Of a stretch of DNA of 64,000 nucleotides, positions 12,039 through 23,870 are shown one piece after another; the stretch's first letter is position 1, and each line of letters starts with the position of its first letter. The position numbers and the translations under genes were made by a program. This DNA comes from Incurvaria masculella (taxonomy: Eukaryota > Arthropoda > Insecta > Lepidoptera > Incurvariidae), in NCBI GenBank assembly GCA_946894095.1, contig OX335641.1, forward strand, positions 12,728,501 to 12,792,500. The letters run 5' to 3'. Below the pieces are notes generated by a model. It saw only the letters and a list, made by a program, of their open reading frames with translations, searched no databases and was not told the DNA's origin.

Positions 12039-12149
12039 GGTATAAAGGGTGAACCGACCGAAGATATCAACGGTAAACAATTTACGAGTGTTTTAACAGA
12101 AGTAGCAAAGTACTTTATTTTCTTTATTCACCTTAACGCACATTTTAGT

Positions 12150-12556
12150 TTTTTTTTATGCGACCTGACATGGATAGCTAATACCACACAACTACCGTTA
12201 TGATATTAGCCCAATACACCACATTCCCGAAGGAATTAAGTGCCATTCCAGGACTTTCCCTTTATGAGCACGGCTATATTGAACTGGATAGAAAACACGG
12301 ACAATTTTTCATTGCCGCTTCGACCATCTTTTATCCAATGCGATGGTATCAACCCGGGCGGGCTTAAACCCTACCACCTAGTAGGGGAAGGGAACCTACA
12401 GTTTTACATGGATTCCGAACCATGGAGCAGCTCTCATTCGTGACTAAATGCACGTATCAAACTCGGAAAGAGAAAGACAGTGGTGCAGGTCGGAATTGTA
12501 CCCGGGCCTCTGGTACGCTAGGCCAGTCCCCGCGCCACTAGGCTACGAGCCGCTCA
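12150..12556 (-). mobile_element. tRNA-derived SINE, near full-length
   Basis: Reverse-oriented copy of the family shown at 34184-34553: the A-tail end (tttttttatgcgacctgaca) is at the left and the tRNA-like head (reverse of gcctagtggcgcggggactg and gaggcccgggt) at the right, ending near 12556. Confidence 0.82.
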
Positions 12557-15500
12557 GTGATAATACATATTTTAAAATGTAACTCGCCCGGCATGTCGAT
12601 AATACATAAAAACAAACTCTGTCAAGTTCTGACGCGTTATGTTCGAGTGATGCTCCACCACTCAAACTCGTTGCAACTGTTTCGGTGCTCGGGCGGCCGA
12701 TTCTGAAGATTCACGTATTTAGTCAAAATATTGGTCAGGATAAATCATCATGTTGAATTCTACCACAATTTGAAATTATATGAATACACTGGTTGCTCAG
12801 TACTTCATGTTCTCTGTCATTGAACACACCTCAACACATACAACAGCCCAAGTTTGGAACGGTTATTCATTCAGCATTCTGGTAACACATTTTATGATTT
12901 CGTGTGTACCCCGAATAGCAGAGAGGTCGAGATTGGCAGCGCCTTCGAGGGTACTTGCAAATAAATCAAACTTTGCCAATCAGAGTCCCCGCCGCAGCCG
13001 CCACCAGGGGAGTCGCCGAGCAGACGCCGTGCGAAGAGGACGTGCGGACATGCGGGTTTTTATTGCGCTTTTTATTGTTTGGAGAAGCCGTTTTAACGAG
13101 CGTCTGCGTAGAGCGAACAGGAGCAATGGTGCTTGCCCTAAGATTAGCTAATTTTATTTTTTATATTACATCCTTCTTGGCTCGTTTTCGAGTAACGATT
13201 GTGAACATAATACGTTTGTTAGTTCATTTAATTTTTATGTATGATTTCGATTATATTTGTAGAAAAATATAATTTTAATTTATAAAAAGGACATTAAAAG
13301 GGGTTGCGTGAGTTATCCGGTGACAAGCGTGCCTCTGCTTACCTCTTACAGCGTCTCAGTCTCGCCGTGCAAAGAGGTAATGCTGCGAGTGTCATGGGAA
13401 CGATCCCGCCGTCGACTTCGTTGCAGGAAAATTTTTACTTGCCTGGATAGTCTTTATTTAAGTTCTGTTTGATATTTAAGATTTAAGTTTTCGTTTATTC
13501 TTAAAAGGACATTTTCATTGAATGCATAGAAATACGATCTTAAACATTTCTACTCAGATGATTTAGTTTCCCCCCATCAACTTTCTTGAGCCCTTCGAAA
13601 CAAAGAGCTTTTTTCATATTAACACGTCAAATACACATGTATACGAGTTTATAGTGGCAGTCCAAAAAACACAATCACCTGGTTAAGGTTTGATTATCAA
13701 CTGGAATAGCGCTGCATTGCGCTAATGGCACTTATCTTGAGAACAACGGCGCTGATTTACTGGAGAAGAGGAAATCAGAATTGGGTTCGGTTCTTGTGCA
13801 TCAGTGCCCGACGGACTATTTGTATATTGAAAAGAAATATTCAGGAGAAATTGGCTTGAGTACAGAAGCGTTTCATGAATAGTTCACTTTTAATTGCGAA
13901 TATTATCTCAGAAAATCATTTACACGATATTATGTTATCCCATGAAACCGTTTAACAAAGTAAGTTCCAGACTTAAACTAAACCAATAGACAGAGAAGTA
14001 ATTCTTCTTATTTGTTTTCTTATCTCGGTAGATATTAAAAAAAAACGTCCAAAACAGGGAACGTGTCATTTTGATGCTACTAGACCCACCTTAAGGCACT
14101 TCGTTTCACGTAAAAGATCTGTTTTCGAAAAACCTCACCGCAGGCCATTCCAGTTGAATGTGAACAAAAATCCCAGGCGAGACGTAACGATCCGAACTTC
14201 CTTCGCCTAAGTAAACAGGACACAGCACCGCACTAAGTGAGGGCAACCATTTGCGACCTTCCAGCGCTCTCAGCGTCTTGAAATATTCAAGCACTTAAAG
14301 AAATTGACAAGTACAGCAACAGGCGAGCAGATTCGCATGCAGACAAGGACGCACGCGTTCCCGCAGCACTGCTCCATTTCCATTCAATTTGTATCAAATG
14401 AGCTCTCTGCGCGCGGCATTTTCCAGATCTCTCGTAAGCTTGCGACGACCCAGCGCTGCACTCTATCACTTTGCATCGTATCCCCTCCAACTCTTTTCTC
14501 AGAAGCCTTTTGTTTTACCCATTTTTTTCGTGTATAGCAGCCGCGCTCCCGCAGCTCGCTTATCTTTGCATTAGAAGCGCGTAGCGTCGGCATGCCCCAA
14601 GGGACGGCTCTGGGTCCCGTCTACTCTATACCTACATTTATATAGAATGGCTCGCTATATATGTAGTCCTGCGGTTGAGATATACTTACTATGCTATACC
14701 TAGCGTAGCGTATTATTACAATTTGTTGAAATTGCCAAGGCTTCAGATAAGTGCGGACGGAGTTGAGTTATATAAGAAGTTGAAAATAATATCGGATCCT
14801 CTGCGCCGGATTTGCGGGGCTGAGGCGCGGTCATTGGAATTTATCGCAGCTGTTTCGGAGGATTCAGCTCAACGTATTTCCTTTTTTATTTGAGTATCCT
14901 TTCGTAGTGACGATAAATTGTAAAGCAGATGTGTGTCGGTAGACAGCGTTTATATTCATGATAGTGTTTTACATATTTTTATTTTTACATTAAATATCCT
15001 GGGGATATATCCAATCCTTTGAAATGATTATGTCAGTTTGACCATGATGGACTAAATAACTTTTTTATTAGAAATATTTTTGGCACACAATTTACACAGG
15101 AGAAATACAATTTAGTGAACATCCCATTTCGTGAAGGCGTAAAGGTAAATAAAACTGTTGGTGGCGGCATGGGTGGTTGGCGGGTAGCGCGGTAGGGGTA
15201 GGATACAGCAAAGCGGAGCGGAGCGGACGGACGAGACTTGACGAATTACGAACAATTTTCCACACTCGTAGGGGTGAGTTATTACGCCGTTCTCTTATTT
15301 ATTCTGATTCCACATACCATTTTTCATGAAAAAACGTCGTTTACTTTTTGTCGACCTTAGAAAGCAGACTTTTCAATAGATTTTTGTGACATTTACCATT
15401 ATAACAAAGATTAAATTAATTACTTAACACCCGTTATGACGTTTTTGAAGGCGACTGAGGTAAGAAAGGTAATAATATCAAATCATGGAATCTACTTATT

Positions 15501-15654
15501 ATCTTCGCACCTGCCAGCTGTCTTCTAGTTCCAGCATTTGTCTTGAATGGACTCGAAGTTCTAAAGCCCTACTTATAAAACTTAAGAATCGTGGATTCTT
15601 TCATCATAGCTTCGGCCAGGGCATTTATGCATTCTTTGTCCATTGGCCAAGGTA

Positions 15655-16085
15655 CAATTTTGCATGGCGACTTCCATTAAACTAGCGAATTCGTCTTCCA
15701 GGCTCTAACTGTTTTCTCCTACCCCTAAAAGTTGTCAGATTTTTATCCAAAAATTTTAATCACTTTTCTCAAGCCTTATTCTATGCCCTCATCTTTGATT
15801 TTTTTGTAAATATCTTTATTTTTAAGTAAAAAACAATTAAAATTTTCCCTTTTCAAATTTTTTTTAGTTAATATTTTCCAATCTATAATTAATTATAATT
15901 TATTATATATTAAAAAAACTAAATCATATAGACGTAGATTTTGATTTTATATAATTTAGAATCAAAACTGTCAAAAACCTAGTATAACATTAAGAGCATG
16001 TAAACAGTTATCACCCGTAGTGTGAGGAATTGATAATAATTAATTAATAAATTAATAAAAAAAAGTAAAAAAGTGTCACCGCTGA
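15655..16085. repeat. Dispersed repeat, copy 1 (pair with 55725-56110)
   Basis: Shared blocks in order: cattaaactagcgaa, tcgtcttccaggc, cctaaaa-ttg, gtaaatatctttatttt and agcatgtaaacagttatcac. AT-rich and non-coding; class unknown. Confidence 0.75.
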
Positions 16086-17049
16086 CAGTGGCTTTTTCCA
16101 AAATATTATTTTCATTCTATCTATTTGCATCTCTTTTAATCTTTTACTAGCTTAAAAGTAGGGAACACTGCCATACGTGTCGCCACTGGACGAACTATTT
16201 TACCTTGGCTCTTAACCCTTGTGTCTTCGTTTTTTCCTAAACTTGTACTGTAAGACATTCTGTCTTGCCAAATTTCATAATTCTAGGCCAACCTGTATGT
16301 AGGTTTAGATTTATTGACGAATGACAAAACTTGCTTTAAAAATGGCCCTATTTTTTGTCTATTAATTAATGTCTATATTTATTTTTATTAATTTTTTTTA
16401 AATTTAATAGGCACACAATACAGAACACAGTCTGGGCAATGGCTTAAATACAAACTATTCAGTGTCCCACTCAGATGAGTGCACAGCAATTACCAAAAAC
16501 CCACCTATACTTCGCCACTGTGTAGGTGAAATGTAAGAAAATATAATAGTGAATGTTTGACATTGGAACTTAATTGACTGGACTATCCCGTGCACTGACT
16601 TCGCTCGCCCGGCTCACGCCGCGCCGCGCGCCGTGCGCTGCCGAGCAATAAAGACAGCACCGAGCGACAGCGATTCGAATCGAACTCGCATCGGGTAGGT
16701 ACGGAGTGCTGTTTACGAGCCCGACGTGCATGGCCCACTTTATGGATGTGAAACCGTTCCTTGTTATTCTGATCCAGTTTTCTGGAACGGTCGTCGGGTT
16801 TGAATGTAATATCAGAGCGTGTTTGATTTGGCTTTGTCTGTAGCGAAGTTAACTGCTCACGGAACAGCATATATGGAAGGCTGTTAACATTTAGTTTCAT
16901 GATGTTATATGTAGTTGGATAGCTAGCGAGCGCTCAGGTTAGTAATTTGCATACGTTCGAACATCAGGTTGCAGTCAGTCATTCGTGTTTGAAAAGTAGA
17001 AAAGAGTGATTCAATTCGATGACATCCATAGGCTTTCGATGTTTGTCAG

Positions 17050-17420
17050 GGTTTTTTTATGCAACCTGACATGGATGGATAATACCACAATAATAATGTT
17101 ATGATATTATCCCAATACACCACATTCCTGAAGAAATTAGGTGCCATGCCTTCCCTTTATGAGGTGGCTACATTGAACTGGATGGAAAACACGGACAATG
17201 ATGATTGCCGCTTCAACCACAGTTTCATCCAATGCGGTGGTACCACCTAGTAGGGTAAGGAGACCTACAGTTTTACATGGGTTTAGAACGATAACATTCG
17301 TAACGAAATGCACTTATCCAACTCAGAAAGAGAAATAAAGGGTTGCATAACCAGGGCGAGGATTAGAACCCAGACCTCTCGCATGAAAGGCAAGGCCTGT
17401 AGCCCCTAGACCACAGTCTG
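17050..17420 (-). mobile_element. tRNA-derived SINE, variant head
   Basis: Same body as the other copies (catgttatgatattatccca, cacattcctgaagaaattag, ggatggaaaacacggacaat) with the tail at the left. The tRNA-like head differs: its reverse complement reads ggtctaggggctacaggcc and aggtctgggttctaatcc. Confidence 0.78.
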
Positions 17421-18769
17421 CAAAAACCATGCTTGCCGGCCAGTTGCTTCTTCACATTGCGTTTAAAGGTCCCCAAATAACTGGGCATTCCTGCCCTGCC
17501 CTGCATTCCACGGTTTACCGACCCTACGATAAAGGACCTGTGCGGTCGATTGGTTCTCATCAGAGGAAAGAAGACAATGTATGGATGACCTACAGCATAA
17601 CAATTCACAGGGTAAAAAAAAATCAACTTTATTTACAAGCTTTTTTACAACTACAAGTTAGTGCCATAACTCCAGTCAAACGATAATTGTCGGCTCTTTA
17701 AGCAATCAATTTAATAACAAGGTAAGCTGTTTGTCATCAATTTACTGCTCATAGTGAACTATCATAAAACTGTAAGCCAATAAAGTTGAAATTGTCTCGA
17801 ATTATTCATAAAACACACAAGGCGTTTGGTAGCTCCATAAAGTTGGCGCCCAAAAGTATGATATCAACCTGAAATATTTGCCAAGTGTTTATCCATAAAA
17901 TGTTCATAAATTAACTTTTTTTGTCCACCTCTTAGTTTCGTTACTGGAGCTCCTTGAATTTCGGGCGCCAAGGTTACGGTAGTAAAATTGGTTTTGAAGA
18001 CCAGTTCCTACCATCGGTTCTGCATTTAGAGTACTAAATGAACGAATAGTACTAAAAAATACCGAACTAGTGCAGTTCGGAAATTGTACTAGTTCAGAGC
18101 GCTCCCTTTGAAGACGGAGCAAGCCCAACGCTATTGTGCGGCACTTCTCGCCCGAGCATCGGTTTGACGTTCATTGGTGCGCATAACTATTTTATCGTTT
18201 TGAAAATGTCGTGAGGAACAAACTTCTTCGGTGGTGTTGGGTGCTAGGCATGACAGCGAATGCACACACCACACGATCTTTATGCATGCAACATAATGAC
18301 GAAACGAGTTCTTCATTAGACAACCCCTGGAAACTATGAGACCGAATTTTTGTGTCTTGTATTTTGTAGTCTTATTACAAAAATATTGAAAATATAAGTT
18401 TTATTCGTAGCTAATTTAATTAGCCTTAATTTTAAATTATAATCCGGAGACTATTAAATCTAGATGTAAACGTAAATTGAAAAAAGAGTACTCGTTCACT
18501 GTACATAGAGCCTCTACGATCAATTTTTATATTGTTGACCTCACAGCTAAGGAAGCAGATCTGAACCAGACTGAACCAACCACATTGGTAATACAACATA
18601 ACAAAGTAATAAAGATACCAAAGACAAAAAATAACGAATATTGCAGATTCGCATCATTTGACATTTGCTGAGGCTTGACTGATAACTTACAACAAATCAA
18701 TGGATTCTATATTATAATAACAATATTCTTAACAAATACTCACCATTTCTTTACATAGTACATGCTCAA

Positions 18770-20040
18770 GACATTTACTCGCAGCTGTGTCAGGGACGCC
18801 GCGGACAAGCACAATGCAGTCGCTTGCGTGTTCCTAGTTGAGTGGTTGTTGTCGGCCTTGTTTACGGTGCCCACACGCCAGCTGCTGCTGTACGACTTGT
18901 CGGGTCGCAGCGTGGCCGGCGCGGTGGACCTGCTGCCGAACGAAAGCGAAACTCCTTGGTCTTGAGTGATGGTTGTCGAGCTTGCCCACAGTGCGATCGT
19001 TGCATTAGGCATTTTCTTGGAATATCGTGCTTTCAGAAATCAGAAAAAATGTAGTCGAGAAAACCACTTCTATCCCGGTAAACCTTGAATCATTGAAATA
19101 CGGTGTTTCGGAATCTTCCCGTCGAGAAAACCGCTTTGACTATCACTTTAAAAGCGGTTTCATAGACTGATAATTTCCTGATTCCTGAGCGCAGAATTAC
19201 AAAAATTGAGACCCAGCTCGTCTCGTCGGGCCCGACACGTTGCCGTCACAGTGGGTCCGTTGTCGAACAAGAGCGACACTCCCAGTTGATTGATGATTGT
19301 CGGCCTTGTTCACAGTGCCGCCGCACCCCCTGTTGCTGCACGACTCGTCGGGTACCGACTTGCCGGCGCAGTGAGTCCGCTGCCGGACACGAGCGACACT
19401 CATAGCTTAGTGATGGTTGCCGGCCTTGTTCACAGTGCCGCCGCACCAGCTGTTACTGCACGACTCGTCGGGTACCGACGTTGCCGGCGCAGTGAGTCCG
19501 CTGCCGGACACGAGCGACACTCATATCTTAGTGATGGTTGCCGGCCTTGTTCACAGTGCCGCCGCACCCGCTGTTGCTGCACGACTCGTCGGGTACCGAC
19601 GTTGCCGGCGCAGTGAGTCCGCTGCCGGACACGAGCGACACTCAAAGCATAGTGATGGTTGCCGGCCTTGTTCACAGTGCCGCCGCACCAGCTGTTGCTG
19701 CACGACTCGTCGGGTACCGACATTGCCGGCACAGTGGGTCCGCTGCCGGACACGAGCGACACTCCTAGTTTAGTGATGGTTGTCGGCCTTGTTCACAGTG
19801 CCGCCACACCAGCAGTTGCTGCACGACTCGTCGGGTACCGACGTTGCCGGCGCAGTGAGTCCGCTGCCGGACACGAGCGACACTCCTAGTTTAGTGATGG
19901 TTGTCGGCCTTGTTCATAGTGCCGCCGCACCAGCTGTTGCTGCACGACTCGTCGGGTACCGACGTTGCCGGCGCAGTGAGTCCGCTGCCGGACGAGAGCG
20001 ACACTCCTAGTTTAGTAATGGTTGTCGGCCTTGTTCACAG
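18770..20040 (+). repeat. 121-bp tandem array of partial copies of the first Ig2 exon
   Basis: Acceptor-like junctions (ttgttcacag, or catag in one) recur with the next base at 19316, 19436, 19557, 19678, 19799, 19920 and finally 20041, the functional exon. Spacing is 121 bp except one of 120. Each unit is about 80 nt of exon start (PPHQLLLHDSSGTDVAGAV) plus about 40 nt of the preceding intron. All but the last lose the cysteine-coding end and its donor. A partial unit begins near 19208. Older, more diverged copies (with TRQLLLYDLSGRSVAGAV) lie at about 18780-19000, separated by about 200 bp of unrelated sequence. Because 121 is not a multiple of three, open frames running through the array are artefacts. 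Confidence 0.92.
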
Positions 20041-20151
20041 TTCCGCCGCACCAGCTGTTGCTGTACGACTCATCCGGTCGGGACGTGGCTGGCGCGGTGG
20101 GTCCATTGCCGGAGGGGAGTGACATCGTTCTGGTCTGCGAGCTGAGGGGAG
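20041..20151 (+). CDS. Sidestep-family exon: start of Ig2
   Basis: The reading is VPPHQLLLYDSSGRDVAGAV, then GPLPEGSDIVLVCELRG, the linker and first strands of Ig2 with its first cysteine in VLVCEL. VPP directly after Ig1 and the GP-x-x-EG turn before the cysteine are usual for Sidestep. Phase 1 in and phase 1 out match both neighbours: the G left by the previous exon plus TT makes Val. The acceptor is ttgttcacag and the donor is GTAAGG at 20152. It is the last, and the only complete, member of a tandem array of partial copies of itself lying immediately upstream. It alone keeps the cysteine-coding 3' part and a donor at the right place, so it is the functional copy. Confidence 0.9.
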
Positions 20152-21174
20152 GTAAGGGAAAGGAATCATTTTAATTTCGCATATAAGATTTTGAAATAAA
20201 CGCTAATGGTCACATGACAACACAACTTTTGATGCTAAAATCAGATGCTAAAAATTCAGGCGATATTTAAGCAGCTTATATTTTGAGCCCTTGAATACAA
20301 GAGTAACTTATGAAGCGCAATTAAAAAAGGTATTATAAATTTCAACAAAAATAAATTAATAGTTTTTCGTCCTAATCGTAACAATTTTGGTACTTTTAGT
20401 AAAGCGTACGTATTTTTGTGCATCGAATATTAAATATTTAAATAAATAAAGCCCAAAAGAGAAACTCCTCAGATTCGTAACCCTCAACTGAGAATTTTCA
20501 TTAGTTACTTTGCTCGTAATCACTCTTACCAACATGTTTGCAGAAATTAACTATCAATATTTGTAGGGGCGACAAAAAAAACGATCAATAGTTGCTATAT
20601 ACAATATGTATCCGTCGTTTTGGGTTCTAGGCCAAGATAAATAAAATACTTCGACAAACGAATAAAGTATTTAGGTAGTATTTCGACCGATTATTTGATT
20701 AACTACGTAAAATATTCGGAGTGTAGACTTCCCAAAAATTTTAGGAACTATCGGCCACACCCAATGACGGGATCGAACCGTTAGTGGAAAGTACAGTGGA
20801 ATAAATTCTCACCTGCAACGACAAATTGTATTTTCTTCGGCGATTGAAAATGATATTTTATTGCTAGTATGCTAGTGAGGCACTCGCTTGCCTTACACAC
20901 TGATGTCGATAACGAACATTCTAACATTTTACTTGATGTTTACGGATGTACAGTGTAAAAGCTTACTTCTTTTCGACGTTTCGTCCACACAATTTTGAAA
21001 GATGATGTCCGCAACGTGGTGGACGAGAGTCGTATTCACTACGTATAATATTCACAACGTATAATAGTATTTATTTCCAAAAAATGAAAACCATGCATCG
21101 GTCGTCAAGAGAACCTTGGCTACCTTGGCTGACACCGACTAAAAAAATAACAAAAATGTTAACTACAAAAATGG

Positions 21175-21570
21175 CAATGATTTTATACTTTTTAGTGCTT
21201 TTTCTTTGAAGTCGGTTATATTTTTTGTTAATTTTTTTTTGTTTATTTTTAGTAAATCTGAGTACACTTACTAATTTGTACACGTCCTTTCCAATAAAAA
21301 AAGAATCACCGAAATCGGTTGGCGTTACTATGAGTTATTCGTCCATTTGTCGCGCACATCTTAATACAAATTTAAGACTTATATGATTTTCTCATGGATA
21401 TCATTGATGGGACCACTTGGGAAGCACTAGCTTTCATTTAAAAAAATAATCATCCAAATCGGTTCACCCAGGCAAAAGTTATGAGGTAACAAACATAAAA
21501 AAAAGCAAAAAAAAAAAACATACAGACGAATTGATGACCTCCTCCTTTTTTTGAAGTCGGTTAAAAATAC
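21175..21570. repeat. Dispersed repeat fragment with GAAGTCGGTT motifs
   Basis: ttgaagtcggttatattttt at about 21206 and tttttttgaagtcggttaaa at about 21546 bracket a stretch with ccgaaatcggttggcg, catccaaatcggttcaccca and aaaaagttatgaggtaac-like text. This kind of ending is common in lepidopteran interspersed repeats (recalled). No coding frame. Confidence 0.55.
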
Positions 21571-22447
21571 AAGAAAAATAATAGAACATTTACTCAGTTT
21601 TGAGCTATGTAAAGACAGACTCGCGAGTTCAACAACATTCGTGCACAATTTATCATCCTAACTCACCTGCAGGAAACTTTAACTTTTACTGACATCAAAT
21701 ATCAGTACTCGAATGTACACTACAATAACCTAGCGTATACTCGTATATTACTTCTTACCCTCTAGAAATTGATCTATATTCGAACTTCTGAAGCTAAGAA
21801 TGTTTTTTTTATTATGTAACCTCAGATTATTTTCTTTTCGTTATGATTTTCTGTTACAAACGTGTTTCTGTTTCAGTTAATTTTGTGTGTTGCATCAATA
21901 TTATTTTATGTTCTAGAGGGAAACGTAGTGGAAGGAGATTTCTTGTTATGTACTTAATAATGTTGTTATTTTTGTTTTATGTATTTCTCTCTGTGTTTTC
22001 TCCTAAATAAATAAATAAATTAATTAATATAAACTAATTTGACCAAACGAGCGCGAAGCGCAAGCGGACCCTCCGGGAAAAACTGCTTTCGTTGTCCGCC
22101 TGGCACGCTTTTCTCCTGTACAGGGTCGTATTTTTCAACCGATTTCCGTGAAATATTGTGAGCAGGGTCGATAATTATATGGATTTTTTTGTTGAGACAG
22201 TTTTTAGAAATTTTCTAGCGGCATTTTGATTTTTTTTTTTATTTCACAAAAAAAATGGTTTACTCACATTTACTCAGTTTTGAGCTATGTAAAGACAGAC
22301 TCGCGAGTTCTACAACTCAAAGAGCCACTAGTATTTAGAATATGTATATATGAGAGCGTGTTTTGGGCTATTATCATGACTGTGATTGTGGTATAAGCCT
22401 GAAAGTTATCCAGTTAAATACAAAAAAAGGTTTCTAGAGGCGTGTTT

Positions 22448-22684
22448 GGATTCCACCTAAAAGGTCCCTTTTTACTAGGTGGTAGGGTTAATCCCGGCCG
22501 GGTTGCTACCATCGCATTGAATGAACTCTGGTGTAAGCGGCAATGACAAATGACCGTGTTTTCACGGCATTCAGTTCAATGTAGCCATGCAATATTAGAA
22601 AGATTCTCGCATGGCATGTAGTTCTTATGTGGTGTTTTGGGCTCAATATCATGACAGCAGGTGTGATATCAGCCATCCATTCCA
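22448..22684 (+). mobile_element. SINE, 5'-truncated and diverged
   Basis: Body of the SINE family in + orientation: actaggtggtagggtt, ttgctaccatcgcattga, cattcagttcaatgtagcca, catggcatgtag and atcagccatccat. Head missing. Confidence 0.7.
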
Positions 22685-23589
22685 TTACACAAAAAAAGGA
22701 ATCCGCCAAAGGTGGCACATCACTAACCGAAAAACAGCGCGACACAGTTACACCGACAAGCGTTATTTTCAATTTTAACTGTAAATTTTTACGATTTAAG
22801 CCCCACTTCCTGAACAGAATACGCGCGCAGCGCTCAATAACTAAAATACCTTTATTTATTACAGCCACCGCCGCGTCGCCGTTAAATTTTATTATTTTTT
22901 CTCGCCCATTTTCTTTCCGGTCGCTGGCAATATTTCACACTTTTCCATTTCACCCTCCCTCATGTTACCGCGTGTATTTCTGTTATTTTCGCTCGTTTTC
23001 TCGTGTATTATCTTTATTGTAATGAGTTTTGACGAATAAACGGTTAAAACGAAATTAAAACTTTCGCTAAAAATTAAGGCTTTTGTGGTAGACAGTGTTA
23101 AGCATAATACCTTATCAAAATTTAGTCACCTGAAGCTTCAAATTTATAAATTTATTTAGCAAATACATCGCGAATACGCCTCCTTCAATTACCAAAAGAA
23201 AAAAATAACAAAAATTGCCAAATTCTTTGGAACAACGCCGTTCGTAGACATAACAATTGGCACGATGGTGGTTTTCCGTGCACGCCACATGGCGGTAACC
23301 TCGTGGGCCAGGTCTAAATATTTCATTAGCTTTTCATTTTCGGCCCTGTCGATATTTTCGTGGAGAGAGGGGGCCTCCTCCAAGCACGCCGAATTATTAT
23401 TATCATTATTATCTGCCTGATGAGACAACTTCTCAAATCGTGAAATGTTTTTTTGGGAAATCTTTGTAATTTATCTAGCTTTCCGGTGGCCTGTGCATTT
23501 ATAGATAGTTAAGTTGTAAATAAAAAAACCTGGGTAATACCCTTTTTTATTTCTTAACTTTTCCTCAATATTTCAAAGTAAAACTAAAA

Positions 23590-23870
23590 ACAGAACTTCA
23601 GATCTGTACGCGGCCAGGCAGGTCGCACTTCACGAGCAAAGGAGGGCAAAGCCCGGTAGCCTCGGGACGTCACAGCGGGCCACCGGAGGAATAGGAACAG
23701 CCACCTACCTCCAGCAGCACCAGCTCGTAGGCGTCAGGTCCCGGGTCAGCCTTCGGCGGCACAGCACTCCGCCCGGACGAGGCGAGGCGCCGCAGCGTGG
23801 TTGCGGGCGTGGAACCCTACGAAAGCTTCACGATGAAAAGGTTGCGGGGACGCGGCGCATGCGCGCACCA
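23590..23870. other. Unexplained GC-rich patch
   Basis: About 280 bp far richer in GC than its surroundings. On the minus strand a frame from about 23810 to 23709 reads TTLRRLASSGRSAVPPKADP then GPDAYELVLLE and stops exactly at a donor-like GAG|GTAGGT. No acceptor or partner exon is evident and I do not recognise a family, so I do not call a gene. Confidence 0.4.

Larger units (their letters stand above)
506..20040 (+). other. Intron 1 of the Sidestep-family gene (19.5 kb)
   Basis: Besides the elements listed separately, this intron contains stretches where I recognise nothing. They are about 700-1680 (AT-rich), 1710-2540, 2780-3270, 4740-4860, 5420-6680, 8590-9530, 9600-11800, 12560-15650, 16110-17050 and 17430-18770. 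A 14-G run is at 1694-1707, (AT)n-rich DNA at 1870-1922, and a moderately GC-rich patch without a supportable exon at 16590-16740. Short open frames here have no family resemblance and no paired splice sites in phase. Confidence 0.75.

Noticed and set aside
12780..13272. Two overlapping open frames of 105-123 residues
   Set aside because: No family resemblance, no splice borders in phase, AT-rich downstream half; looks like chance openness in intron 1.
16583..16900. 105-residue minus-strand open frame over a GC-rich patch
   Set aside because: Arg/Ser-rich composition reflecting GC content; no domain and no splice context.
18770..20040. CRISPR-like regular array
   Set aside because: Units are homologous along their whole length (no unique spacers) and derive from an exon of an animal gene.
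19290..20122. Overlapping + strand open frames of 76-118 residues, and minus-strand frames, as proteins
   Set aside because: They are six-fold echoes of a 121-bp repeat read through different frames. Only the last unit forms an exon with matching phase and donor.
22627..23022. 131-residue open frame
   Set aside because: It starts inside a SINE fragment and continues into AT-rich sequence with phenylalanine- and serine-rich low-complexity translation; no homology recognised.
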